From JBEIVB01 sp040374085 (GTDB taxonomy: Bacteria; Bacteroidota; Bacteroidia; UBA4408), in the NCBI GenBank assembly GCA_040374085.1, contig JBEIVB010000076.1, forward strand, positions 1-12,514: a DNA stretch of 12,514 nt, written 5' to 3'. The notes beneath the pieces are model-generated. The model was not told where the DNA came from. It worked only from the letters and a program-made list of their open reading frames with translations, and ran no database searches. Numbering within the stretch: the first letter of the stretch is position 1; each line of letters opens with the position of its first letter. This document shows, piece by piece, positions 1 through 7,574 of the stretch. The translations under genes were made by a program, and so were the position numbers.

Positions 1-1
1 A

Positions 2-499
2 AACTACTTTCATAAAATGAATGCGAAGTGGGGCCTTCCGGTTATAGTGCAGCAATTTGTTTCTGGAACTGAAGTGAACGTAACCGCCATTGGCGACGGA
101 AAAGGGCGCTGCGTAGGTGCTGTGCCTATGCGCAAACTATACATTACCGACAAAGGCAAGGCTTGGGCGGGCATCAGCCTAGAATACCCAACTCTCATCG
201 AAATTGCGCACCGCGTTATTGGCAACTCTCATTGGCGAGGCGGAACTGAGTTGGAATTCATCAAAACCAATGAAGGTGAATATTACCTTTTGGAAATAAA
301 TCCTCGTTTCCCTGCATGGGTTTATTTGGCTGCAGGTTGTGGCCAAAACCATCCTGAGCAATTGGTTTCTCTTGCGTTGGGAGAGTCGGTTGAAACCCTT
401 GAGAAATACGATACAGGAAAACTGTTCGTACGATATTCTTACGACCTCATTGTAAACCTATCAGAATTCGAAAAAATCTCCACAACAGGAGAACTATAA
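2..499 (+). CDS. ATP-grasp ligase, C-terminal part (5' truncated by window edge)
   Basis: This is the C-terminal 165 residues of an ATP-grasp enzyme; the frame is open to the window edge, so the ATG at 17 is internal, not the start. ATP-grasp enzymes activate a carboxylate as an acyl-phosphate and join it to an amine or thiol. The visible half carries the usual marks: QQFVSGTEVNV (the Q-x-F-x-x-G-x-E strand), then RGGTELEF and YYLLEINPRFPAW, whose acidic and Asn residues (ELEF Glu, LEINPR Glu/Asn) match the Mg-ATP ligands of the family. The ATP-binding lysines and substrate lobe lie outside the window, so the substrate cannot be assigned. The stop is 7 bp before the decarboxylase gene, which suggests co-transcription and a shared pathway. 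A CarB-like, PylC-like or amino-acid ligase role is possible; I cannot choose between them. Confidence 0.88.
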   Translation, partial: NYFHKMNAKWGLPVIVQQFVSGTEVNVTAIGDGKGRCVGAVPMRKLYITDKGKAWAGISLEYPTLIEIAHRVIGNSHWRGGTELEFIKTNEGEYYLLEINPRFPAWVYLAAGCGQNHPEQLVSLALGESVETLEKYDTGKLFVRYSYDLIVNLSEFEKISTTGEL

Positions 500-506
500 T
501 CACGTC

Positions 507-1865
507 ATGAGCAAGCTGCCTTACGAACGTCCCGTTATTCAAAAACTGAATACCGGAACCATGAATAAATTCGGAACTCGCACCGAATATGCCCCGGTAA
601 CCCACGTCGATGGAGTGGCGGTGAAAGATATCATTCGAGCGTATGGTTCCCCCTGCTTTGTATTGTCTGAACGCCAAATCCGGAAGAACTATCAAGGAGC
701 AGTGCGTGCGTTCAAAACACGCTATCCCAAGGTGCAATTCGCTTGGAGCTACAAAACCAATTATCTGAATGCGGTATGCAACGTGTTTCACCAAGAAGGT
801 GCTTGGGCTGAAGTGGTATCGGGGTTTGAATACAACAAAGCCCTAAAAAACGGTGTTCCCGGCTCAAAAATTTTGTTCAATGGACCCGAGAAAACCAAAG
901 AGGATCTGCAACAGGCAATTGATAATGAATCGCCCATACACATCGACCATTTCGATGAGCTCTATGAAATTGCAGCCCTAGTTGAATCCGGCAAAAAGAA
1001 AGCGAAGGTTGCCATTCGGGTAAACATGGATACCGGAGTATATCCCATTTGGGATCGATTTGGATTCAACTATGAAAACGGACAAGCCTGGAATGCAATC
1101 CTCAAAATCATGTCGAATCCAAACATGGATTTGATTGGATTGCATTGCCACATTGGAACCTTTATGCTGAGTGCCCAAGCCTATGCCATTGCAGCCTCCA
1201 AGTTGTGTGACCTGGCTTTCCACATTCGGCAAAAATTCAATAAAGCCATTCAGTACCTCGATCTTGGTGGCGGGTTTGCAAGTACCAACACGCTGAAAGG
1301 ATCGTACCTACAAGGGGCCGATGTCGTGCCCACGATTGATGAATACGCTGAAGCCATTACTTCCACCATATTAAGCTTTGGGTTCAAATCAACCGAATTA
1401 CCCTTGCTGATGCTGGAAACCGGACGTTACCTAATCGACGATGCCGGCTTTTTGCTGGGAAGTGTATTGGCCAACAAGCGCTTAAGCGATGGCCGCAGGG
1501 CTACCATAATGGATTTTGGGGTTAACATCCTGTTCACGTCCTTTTGGTACAACCACAAAATATCACCTGCCCAAGAATTCAGTCATCACACAGAAGAATG
1601 TGTCTTGTACGGACCCTTGTGCATGAACATCGACGTGGTTCGAGAAAGCATCAGTTTGCCACTGCTCAACAAAGGCGACCATGTTGTGGTACACAAAGTT
1701 GGGGCCTACAACATGACCCAGTGGATGCAGTTCATCCAGATGAGGCCCAATGTGGTGATGATCGACACCGGAGGAGAAGTGCATCTCATTCGCGAATTTG
1801 AATCGCTTGAAACCATGTTGCGCTACGAGAGAATGCCCAAGCACCTGGAACGATTTAAGCTCTAA
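507..1865 (+). CDS. PLP-dependent decarboxylase, fold type III (Orn/DAP/Arg decarboxylase family)
   Basis: The 452-residue protein has the alanine-racemase-type barrel followed by a beta domain. Family motifs appear in order: Lys83 in SYKTN, the expected Schiff-base lysine; His213 and His215 in GLHCHIG; the phosphate-binding glycines 254-256 in LDLGGGF; ETGR at 304-307 where most relatives have EPGR; Cys372 and Asp376 in GPLCMNID, matching the catalytic Cys and the substrate-binding Asp; and Gly399-Tyr401 in GAYNMTQW, matching the PLP-contacting GAY motif. The family removes the alpha-carboxylate of a basic amino acid or of meso-DAP in the cytosol. The 452 residues slightly exceed a typical LysA (about 420), with an extra N-terminal stretch. 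It is unlikely to be housekeeping LysA, because it sits between an ATP-grasp ligase and a transporter/peptidase fusion rather than with lysine genes. An AGGAGA lies 15 nt before the ATG, inside the preceding gene. Substrate unknown. Confidence 0.9.
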   Translation: MSKLPYERPVIQKLNTGTMNKFGTRTEYAPVTHVDGVAVKDIIRAYGSPCFVLSERQIRKNYQGAVRAFKTRYPKVQFAWSYKTNYLNAVCNVFHQEGAWAEVVSGFEYNKALKNGVPGSKILFNGPEKTKEDLQQAIDNESPIHIDHFDELYEIAALVESGKKKAKVAIRVNMDTGVYPIWDRFGFNYENGQAWNAILKIMSNPNMDLIGLHCHIGTFMLSAQAYAIAASKLCDLAFHIRQKFNKAIQYLDLGGGFASTNTLKGSYLQGADVVPTIDEYAEAITSTILSFGFKSTELPLLMLETGRYLIDDAGFLLGSVLANKRLSDGRRATIMDFGVNILFTSFWYNHKISPAQEFSHHTEECVLYGPLCMNIDVVRESISLPLLNKGDHVVVHKVGAYNMTQWMQFIQMRPNVVMIDTGGEVHLIREFESLETMLRYERMPKHLERFKL

Positions 1866-1895
1866 TAAAAGTAACTTGGTGCAGGATATACCTGT

Positions 1896-4091
1896 ATGCA
1901 AAACCCCAACGAAAAAAAAAGCGGTCTTTTTAACCTGATTGCGGATGGTTTCATCCACAGTTATGCTCAGATCTTTTTTTCGTTACACAAACCATTTGGA
2001 CTGGTTATTCTTCTTTCTACATTCATTAATCCCCAAATAGGCATATTGGGAGCAACTGCGGTAGTCCTTACCAACGTTCTGGCCTATTTCAGCGGATTCG
2101 CTTTGCACGCCATAAGAGAGGGATTATATGGGTTCAACAGTTTATTGCTTGGGTTGGGATTAGCGGATCATTTTCAATGGAACACACCATTTGCATTGCT
2201 CTTCTTCGTGGCCATACTGCTGAACCTCATACTCACTGTTTGGTTGCACGGTGCCCTTTCTAAGCACCATCTGCCTTTTCTTTCCTTTCCCTTTCTCTTT
2301 ACCTTTTGGATGGTATGCCTGGCTGCGGAAAAATTAACGGCCCTTCATCCGAATGCAGAAGGGGCGAACTTTTGGAAGGAACATGTTCCAACCGTATACC
2401 TTTGGCTGAGCCGCCCGGATGGTTGGCCCATTGCCGGGGGCCTCGTGGTGTATTGGAAAACTCTTGCAGGCACCTTCTTTCAAAACAACTTGATTAGCGG
2501 CATATTGATTTCAATAGGCCTTTGGTTTTTTTCGCGCATCGCCTTCTCTTTGAGTTTCATTGGATTCTTTCTGGCTTATTTCTTCTATCGGTTTTTAGGG
2601 GCCGATGTTTCGGATCTGAATCAGCACTTAATGGGTTCAAACTTTGTATTCCTTGCTATCGGAATAGGATGCTTTTATCTTATACCAAACCGCTTCAGCT
2701 ATATTGCGGTGCTACTTTTGACACCCATTTTAGTTCTCATGCTCGTTTTCTTTGGGCAGGTCATGAGCATATTTGGACTACAGGCATATACCTTGGCCTT
2801 CAGCGTAGCGACCGTAACCTTTCTTTATTTCCTGCGACTGAGATGGAATCATCGGGGCCTTCACCTGGTACAAATCCAGTATTACCATGCCGAGAAAACC
2901 GTGTATAAGCATGTAACCTTTCAAGCACGCTTTTCTGCTGCCTTAGCTACCAAATTTTTCCTTCCCTTTTGGGGCAAGTGGAGGGTTTCTCAAGGATACA
3001 ACGGCAGCATCACCCATTTGGGCGATTGGTCAAAAGCCCTTGACTTTGATGTGGTGGACGATGATGGCCATACATACCAGAACGGTGGACTCCGAAAAGA
3101 AGACTATTTCTGTTACAATAAACCCGTATTAGCCCCAGCAGACGGTTACGTGCACAGCATTGTAAATACCATTGACGACAACAGCATCTCAGACGTTAAC
3201 CTCGAAGAAAATTGGGGAAACACCATCATCCTACATCACCTGAATGGTTTTTACAGCCAGCTGAGCCACTTAAAAAAAGACAGCTTTAAAACTTCTGTTG
3301 GCGAGTACGTGCGAAAGGGGCAAGTTTTGGCCGTGTGCGGAAACTCGGGGCGTTCACCCGAACCGCACATCCATTTCCAACTTCAAACTGAACCCAAGGT
3401 GGGGGCAAAAACCCTTGCCCACCCAATTGCCTATTACATGGAGCACTCGTCAAACGGGATTTCCTTGCGCATCAACCAAGTACCAAAAGAACAACAAACG
3501 ATATCAAACGTAGAGGAGAGCCGTTTGTTAAAAGAAGCGTTCGATTGGATTCCCGGTAAAAGCATAACATACATGTGGTATGAAAACGATATCGTGCGCA
3601 ATACCGAAACCTGGGAAGTTTTTACCGATGCATGGAATCGGACTTACTTATGGTGCGCTGAAACTGAGAGTACTGCATATTTTACAAACGACGGTACTGT
3701 GTTTTTCTTCACCGATTTTGAAGGCAAACAAGACTCGTTGCTCTTTTCCTTTTATTTGGCGTTTCAGCGTGTATTTCTGGCTTATTATCCAAATGTTGTA
3801 ATAGAAGATGAGGTTCCGCTCATTCACTTCCAGCCGAATGCAACACGTTGGTTGCAAGATTTGGTAGCACCGTTCTATCTCTTTACCCGCGCAGGCTTCC
3901 GACAATGGGCCGGTGAGGCAGACAACCCCATTCAACCATCCAGAATGATGTTGAATACTGAAATAAACGTGCATGTATTTTCCCGCCCAACCGAGCGTCT
4001 TCATGCTGAGGGCGAATTATTAGGCGGTGCAATGCATGCGTTTACCTTTAACACCTCCCGGACATGCATTCGCGCTTTGCGTTCCTCTTAA
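1896..4091 (+). CDS. Urea-transporter-like membrane domain fused to M23 metallopeptidase
   Basis: This 731-residue protein has three parts. Residues about 20-315 are hydrophobic and match the urea transporter (UT) family. Two related halves are visible: AQIFFSLHKPFG (24-35) and GLYGFNSLLLGLGLA (76-90) in the first, AGTFFQNNLISG (191-202) and HLMGSNFVFLAIGIG (244-258) in the second, as expected for the UT inverted duplication. Residues about 361-515 form an M23 (LytM-like) Zn-peptidase domain. It has His374 and Asp383 as the probable first Zn-ligand pair, His458 in YSQLSHL as catalytic His, and the HIH pair at 491-493. M23 enzymes cut peptidoglycan cross-bridges or stems. Residues about 520-731 match nothing I recognise. 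There is no cleavable signal peptide; the first UT helix probably directs insertion. The gene starts 30 bp after the decarboxylase and overlaps the next gene by 28 bp. The transported compound need not be urea: no urease or agmatinase gene is in view. Confidence 0.87.
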   Translation: MQNPNEKKSGLFNLIADGFIHSYAQIFFSLHKPFGLVILLSTFINPQIGILGATAVVLTNVLAYFSGFALHAIREGLYGFNSLLLGLGLADHFQWNTPFALLFFVAILLNLILTVWLHGALSKHHLPFLSFPFLFTFWMVCLAAEKLTALHPNAEGANFWKEHVPTVYLWLSRPDGWPIAGGLVVYWKTLAGTFFQNNLISGILISIGLWFFSRIAFSLSFIGFFLAYFFYRFLGADVSDLNQHLMGSNFVFLAIGIGCFYLIPNRFSYIAVLLLTPILVLMLVFFGQVMSIFGLQAYTLAFSVATVTFLYFLRLRWNHRGLHLVQIQYYHAEKTVYKHVTFQARFSAALATKFFLPFWGKWRVSQGYNGSITHLGDWSKALDFDVVDDDGHTYQNGGLRKEDYFCYNKPVLAPADGYVHSIVNTIDDNSISDVNLEENWGNTIILHHLNGFYSQLSHLKKDSFKTSVGEYVRKGQVLAVCGNSGRSPEPHIHFQLQTEPKVGAKTLAHPIAYYMEHSSNGISLRINQVPKEQQTISNVEESRLLKEAFDWIPGKSITYMWYENDIVRNTETWEVFTDAWNRTYLWCAETESTAYFTNDGTVFFFTDFEGKQDSLLFSFYLAFQRVFLAYYPNVVIEDEVPLIHFQPNATRWLQDLVAPFYLFTRAGFRQWAGEADNPIQPSRMMLNTEINVHVFSRPTERLHAEGELLGGAMHAFTFNTSRTCIRALRSS

Positions 4092-5380
4092 TCATCGGTT
4101 GCTGGGCTAACCTAGTTAAAGCCGGGCCTCCCTCAAGGGCAGGTTATGTAGACAGCCTAACCTACCGCCTCTATCTGGAGGGGAAATTCGATTCATTGGA
4201 TTGGGTGGGGCATGAGGCCATAGCATCCGGAATTGAATTTCCTTACCTAAATCTTCGTTTGGGCATAGTTGCCATTTCAAGATCCAACTTTGTAAAAGCC
4301 ATCCGACATCTTACACGTGCCCGAGTGGGTCTTCCAAACAACAACATCAACGATGCCTATCTCTCGCGTGCATATCAATTAATGGGTTGGGGCGACGAGG
4401 CACATGCCCTAGGATTGAGGCCGGGCGTGGAACGTTTCAGGTTGGAACATATAAGTTTAAGTGCATCCTATTTGTTGTCCAACAATCAATTGAAAAATGG
4501 CGGGATGGACATTTTGGGCAGTGGCAAATATGCAAGCACAACTCGATTTAACGACGGCTTTGTTCGGACCTTTCAGGCCCGCGCAGGACTTGGCAAGCAC
4601 CTTCATGTGAGACTGCTGGGAACCGTAAACAACATGCAATCAAGTTCGGAAATACGGGCAGCCACAACCAACAGCAATACGCCTATTATTTATGATATTC
4701 CGCGTACCAGCACCCAGATTTTTGGTGAGCTGACGTACCAACACAACTCCAATTGGGCTATTTCCTTCAGCATTCATCAGCTTTCTCAGCAGTATGATTA
4801 CGTTGATACACGCTACGATGCTCTCGCCAATCGATACGATGCAGTTCTCCACCTTCGAAAACTTCAGAGCCTTTTGGGCTCGGTTCAGGCAAACTATACC
4901 TGCGGCAATACCAAATGGTTGCTGGGGGTATCAAACGCAAACCTCGACTCTGCTCAACAGCAGCAGGTCGATCTGGGTGTTGAATGGTACCCGCTTGGCA
5001 ACCTTAATCTGTATTTGATTGGAAGAACTTCGGTTTTGGACAACGGCACAGGATGGAAGCCGCTGGCCTTCGCAAAAATCGGGGTAAAGGTGCTGCCCAA
5101 ATTGTGGTTGGAGGGATTCTGCCTCTCCGGTCAAATGCGGAACTACCAAGCTGGCAATGGCTCGGTTATCTTCAATCTTCCCAACGACGCAAACTTTTTC
5201 TCCGGTGCCAGCCTTCTGCTGCCCCTCGGTTCATTTGTTTGGGGCCTAAACTACAGTGTAATGCCGTTGAAAGCATCGTACTATACCCTAACCGCTGACA
5301 ACCTCAATTTGAATACCACCACCTACTCCTACCTGAATCAACTCTTTTCTTTAACCCTCAAATGGAATGTGAACCCATGA
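4064..5380 (+). CDS. Exported protein: TPR-like N-terminus plus predicted outer-membrane beta-barrel
   Basis: The 438-residue product begins with a signal peptide (MHSRF, then a hydrophobic stretch, probable cleavage after LVKA at residue 20). Residues about 28-115 look alpha-helical and TPR-like (for example NFVKAIRHLTRARVGLPNNN and DAYLSRAYQLMGWGDEA). From about residue 127 to the end the sequence alternates polar and hydrophobic/aromatic residues, with Asn/Gly-rich turns, and ends in a strand-like SLTLKW segment, as in an outer-membrane barrel. I do not recognise a named family. The start overlaps the end of the transporter/peptidase gene by 28 bp; it was chosen because it gives the signal peptide directly. 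The next gene overlaps its stop as ATGA. A role in passing material across, or anchoring a complex in, the outer membrane is inferred from the fold and neighbours. Confidence 0.75.
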   Translation: MHSRFAFLLIIGCWANLVKAGPPSRAGYVDSLTYRLYLEGKFDSLDWVGHEAIASGIEFPYLNLRLGIVAISRSNFVKAIRHLTRARVGLPNNNINDAYLSRAYQLMGWGDEAHALGLRPGVERFRLEHISLSASYLLSNNQLKNGGMDILGSGKYASTTRFNDGFVRTFQARAGLGKHLHVRLLGTVNNMQSSSEIRAATTNSNTPIIYDIPRTSTQIFGELTYQHNSNWAISFSIHQLSQQYDYVDTRYDALANRYDAVLHLRKLQSLLGSVQANYTCGNTKWLLGVSNANLDSAQQQQVDLGVEWYPLGNLNLYLIGRTSVLDNGTGWKPLAFAKIGVKVLPKLWLEGFCLSGQMRNYQAGNGSVIFNLPNDANFFSGASLLLPLGSFVWGLNYSVMPLKASYYTLTADNLNLNTTTYSYLNQLFSLTLKWNVNP

Positions 5381-5985
5381 AGACCAGCGCCCTATTTCTA
5401 TTTTCTCTTGCCATTCTAACCGTTCAAGCACAAGATTGGAATGTTGTACAGAAAGCCTTTTCCACAAGCTACTCCCTCGAAACAGCCGGAAAATACGATG
5501 GGGCAGCTTCAGAAATTCTTCGCATCTATAAAGAAGATTCCTATGAAATAAACGTCCGACTGGGCTGGTTGCACTACTTGGCGGGGCAATTCAATGAATC
5601 GGAGGGGTATTATCAAAAAGCAATAAAAGTTGCTCCAAAAGCGGTAGATCCTATTTTGGGTATTGTGTATCCACTTTCCGCTCAGAACAAATGGGATGAG
5701 GTAGTGAAGCATTACCAAACCATTCTCAAACTTGATCCAAGAAACACCACGGTAAACTACCGCATGGGGATGATTTTCTACAATCGAAAAGACTATACAA
5801 ATGCAAAAAACTTCTTCACTGAAGTTCTTACCCTTTATCCATTCGATTACGATTGCACCGTGATGTTGGCTTGGTGCCAGTTGCAATTGGCTGCATATTC
5901 AGAGGCCAAGACTTTATTCCAGAAAGCGCTTGTGGCAAGGCCTGGAGACAAGTCGGCAACAGAGGGTTTGGGTTTGATAAAATAA
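5377..5985 (+). CDS. Exported tetratricopeptide-repeat protein
   Basis: The 202-residue protein starts at the ATG at 5377, which overlaps the preceding stop as ATGA. This start gives a clean signal peptide (MKTSALFLFSLAILTVQA, probable cleavage near residue 18). An in-frame ATG at 5362 would only add MECEP before it. The mature part is about five TPR units of roughly 34 residues: about 22-55, 56-88 (YLAGQFNESEGYYQKAI), 91-121 (KWDEVVKHYQTILKLDP), 124-155 (GMIFYNRKDYTNAKNFFTEV) and 158-189 (LAAYSEAKTLFQKAL). TPR proteins are protein-binding scaffolds. Here the likely partner is the co-translated barrel protein, whose front also looks TPR-like. It should act in the periplasm. It is the last gene of the operon; the next gene converges 33 bp on. 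Confidence 0.88.
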   Translation: MKTSALFLFSLAILTVQAQDWNVVQKAFSTSYSLETAGKYDGAASEILRIYKEDSYEINVRLGWLHYLAGQFNESEGYYQKAIKVAPKAVDPILGIVYPLSAQNKWDEVVKHYQTILKLDPRNTTVNYRMGMIFYNRKDYTNAKNFFTEVLTLYPFDYDCTVMLAWCQLQLAAYSEAKTLFQKALVARPGDKSATEGLGLIK

Positions 5986-6018
5986 ACCCGGCATACAGTT
6001 TTCGATAAGAGAGGAACT

Positions 6019-6411
6019 TTATTCCAGTTTGCGAATCACCACTTTGGTGATCACATATTTACCCTCATCTTTTTGAAGGTAAAGAGCCTCTGTTAACGTA
6101 ATAGAAGCCAGCTTAAGCTCAAGCCCCACAAAGAGAGCAGCTTCCTCTCCTTCCTCCATCATCTTGCTTTCTATTAGATCAACCGAAACGGGTTTCCCAA
6201 ACTCACGAAACAACTGCTCATGGTTTTTCACCTTTTCAGCGTTTTCCTGAGCTTCCGAACCACCAAAAAAAGGCGCCAAGCTTTCGGCATTGCCATTTTT
6301 CAACTCAGTGATGTAAAGGTTCACCTGCTCTTTTGCTTTAGCCTGGTCAAATGAAGGCCTGCACCCCATGAATAAGGAAATGGAAAAAATAAACAAGAGG
6401 AGATTTTTCAT
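6019..6411 (-). CDS. Small predicted lipoprotein of unknown function
   Basis: A 130-residue product starting at the ATG at 6411, which gives a lipoprotein signal peptide MKNLLLFIFSISLFMGC with Cys17 as the lipidated residue. Translation from further upstream in frame would overlap dnaJ and bury the signal peptide, so it is rejected. The mature part opens with a helix (AKAKEQVNLYITELKNGNAE) and continues into alternating strands (AALFVGLELKLASITL, KYVITKVVIRKLE). This pattern resembles NTF2-like/DUF4878-type small lipoproteins, but I cannot assign a family with confidence. It begins 10 bp after the dnaJ stop on the same strand and is probably co-transcribed with grpE-dnaJ. No function can be stated. 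Confidence 0.8.
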   Translation of the reverse strand: MKNLLLFIFSISLFMGCRPSFDQAKAKEQVNLYITELKNGNAESLAPFFGGSEAQENAEKVKNHEQLFREFGKPVSVDLIESKMMEEGEEAALFVGLELKLASITLTEALYLQKDEGKYVITKVVIRKLE

Positions 6412-6421
6412 GAGATCAAGT

Positions 6422-7561
6422 TTAATCGAAATATTCTCGCATGCGAGAAAAAAATCCACGCTCTTTGGCGGAAGGATTGGGTTTGAATGATTCGGCATCG
6501 CGCCATTTTTCGAGCTGAGCCTTTTCTTCCTTGGAAAGGGTTTGAGGGGTCCAGACTTGTATGTTCACCAATAAATCACCCCGCTCATAGCCTTGAACGC
6601 TGGGTAGGCCTTTCCCTTTGAGTTTCAGCACTTTCCCGCTTTGGGTTCCGGCATCCAACTTCACCTTTGCTTTCCCCTCCAAAGTAGGCACCTCAAGTTG
6701 CGTGCCTAAAGCCGCATCTGGAATGCTGATGAATTGATTGTAAAGAAGATTATTTCCATCGCGTTTGAGTAAGGCATGTGGAGTTTCTTCAATGGCGATT
6801 AGCAGATCTCCGGGATAACCTCCTCGTGGAGCAGCATTGCCTTTCCCACTCATAGAAAGCTGCATGCCCTCCGCAACTCCCGCAGGAATGTTGATAGAGA
6901 TTACATCCTCTCCTTTTACAATGCCATCACCATAGCAGGTCTTACATTTTTCCTGAATGGTACGTCCTTCGCCAGAACAAGTGGGGCAGGTAGACGCCGT
7001 TTGCATGCGCCCCAAAATGGTTTGCATGACTTGCGTAACCTGACCGCTTCCACGACAAGTTGAGCAGGTTGAAAAACCACTGCCCCCTTGTGCACCGGTT
7101 CCACTGCATGGCTTACAGGCAATGTATTTGTTTACTTTAATTTTTTTCTCAATGCCTTGCGCAATTTCTTCTAGGGTTAGTTTCACCTTCACCCGAATGT
7201 TGCTTCCTTTATTCACTCTGCGGCCGCCTTGGCCGCCCCCACCAAATCCACCGAAACCGCCGCCACCGAAGATGTCACCAAACGCACTGAAGATATCGTC
7301 CATGTTGGAGAAACCTGCTCCTGAGCTGGCTCCGCCACCCATACCTGAGTGGCCAAACTGATCGTACCGTTGCCGTTTCTCAGAAGTACTGAGCACATCA
7401 TACGCCTCTGCGGCCTCTTTAAACTTCTCCTCTGCTTCCTTATCGCCCGGGTTCTTGTCGGGATGGTATTTCATAGCAAGCTTACGATATGCCTTTTTTA
7501 TTTCGGCTTCGTCGGCATTGCGGCCTACACCAAGAATTTCATAATAATCGCGCTTGCTCAT
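6422..7561 (-). CDS. dnaJ: Chaperone DnaJ (Hsp40, type I)
   Basis: Full-length class A J-protein of 379 residues, the usual size. The J domain (about 1-70) has the HPD motif at 33-35, which stimulates DnaK ATPase. A Gly/Phe-rich linker runs about 71-116. The cysteine-rich zinc domain has all four CxxCxGxG repeats: CKPCSGTG at 149, CSTCRGSG at 166, CPTCSGEG at 192 and CKTCYGDG at 206. The C-terminal substrate-binding beta domains follow (for example GDLLIAIEETPH, GDLLVNIQVW). It delivers unfolded clients to DnaK in the cytosol. The start lies 13 bp after the grpE stop, so the two are co-transcribed. dnaK is not in the window. Nothing looks damaged. Confidence 0.98.
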   Translation of the reverse strand: MSKRDYYEILGVGRNADEAEIKKAYRKLAMKYHPDKNPGDKEAEEKFKEAAEAYDVLSTSEKRQRYDQFGHSGMGGGASSGAGFSNMDDIFSAFGDIFGGGGFGGFGGGGQGGRRVNKGSNIRVKVKLTLEEIAQGIEKKIKVNKYIACKPCSGTGAQGGSGFSTCSTCRGSGQVTQVMQTILGRMQTASTCPTCSGEGRTIQEKCKTCYGDGIVKGEDVISINIPAGVAEGMQLSMSGKGNAAPRGGYPGDLLIAIEETPHALLKRDGNNLLYNQFISIPDAALGTQLEVPTLEGKAKVKLDAGTQSGKVLKLKGKGLPSVQGYERGDLLVNIQVWTPQTLSKEEKAQLEKWRDAESFKPNPSAKERGFFSRMREYFD

Positions 7562-7574
7562 AACCTTTGTAAAT

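Noticed and set aside
1896..4091. Urea breakdown or urea export pathway
   Set aside because: Only the UT-like fold points to urea; no urease, arginase or agmatinase is visible, so naming urea as the substrate would be unsupported.
5986..6018. Possible shared terminator between the converging operons
   Set aside because: The 33 bp contain no clear GC-rich hairpin followed by a T-run on either strand.
6412..6498. Upstream extension of the small lipoprotein to an ATG at 6498
   Set aside because: It would overlap the dnaJ end and put 29 residues before an evident lipoprotein signal peptide.
7122..7361. Proline-rich plus-strand open frame
   Set aside because: It is the antisense of the Gly/Phe linker of DnaJ; Gly codons read backwards give Pro.
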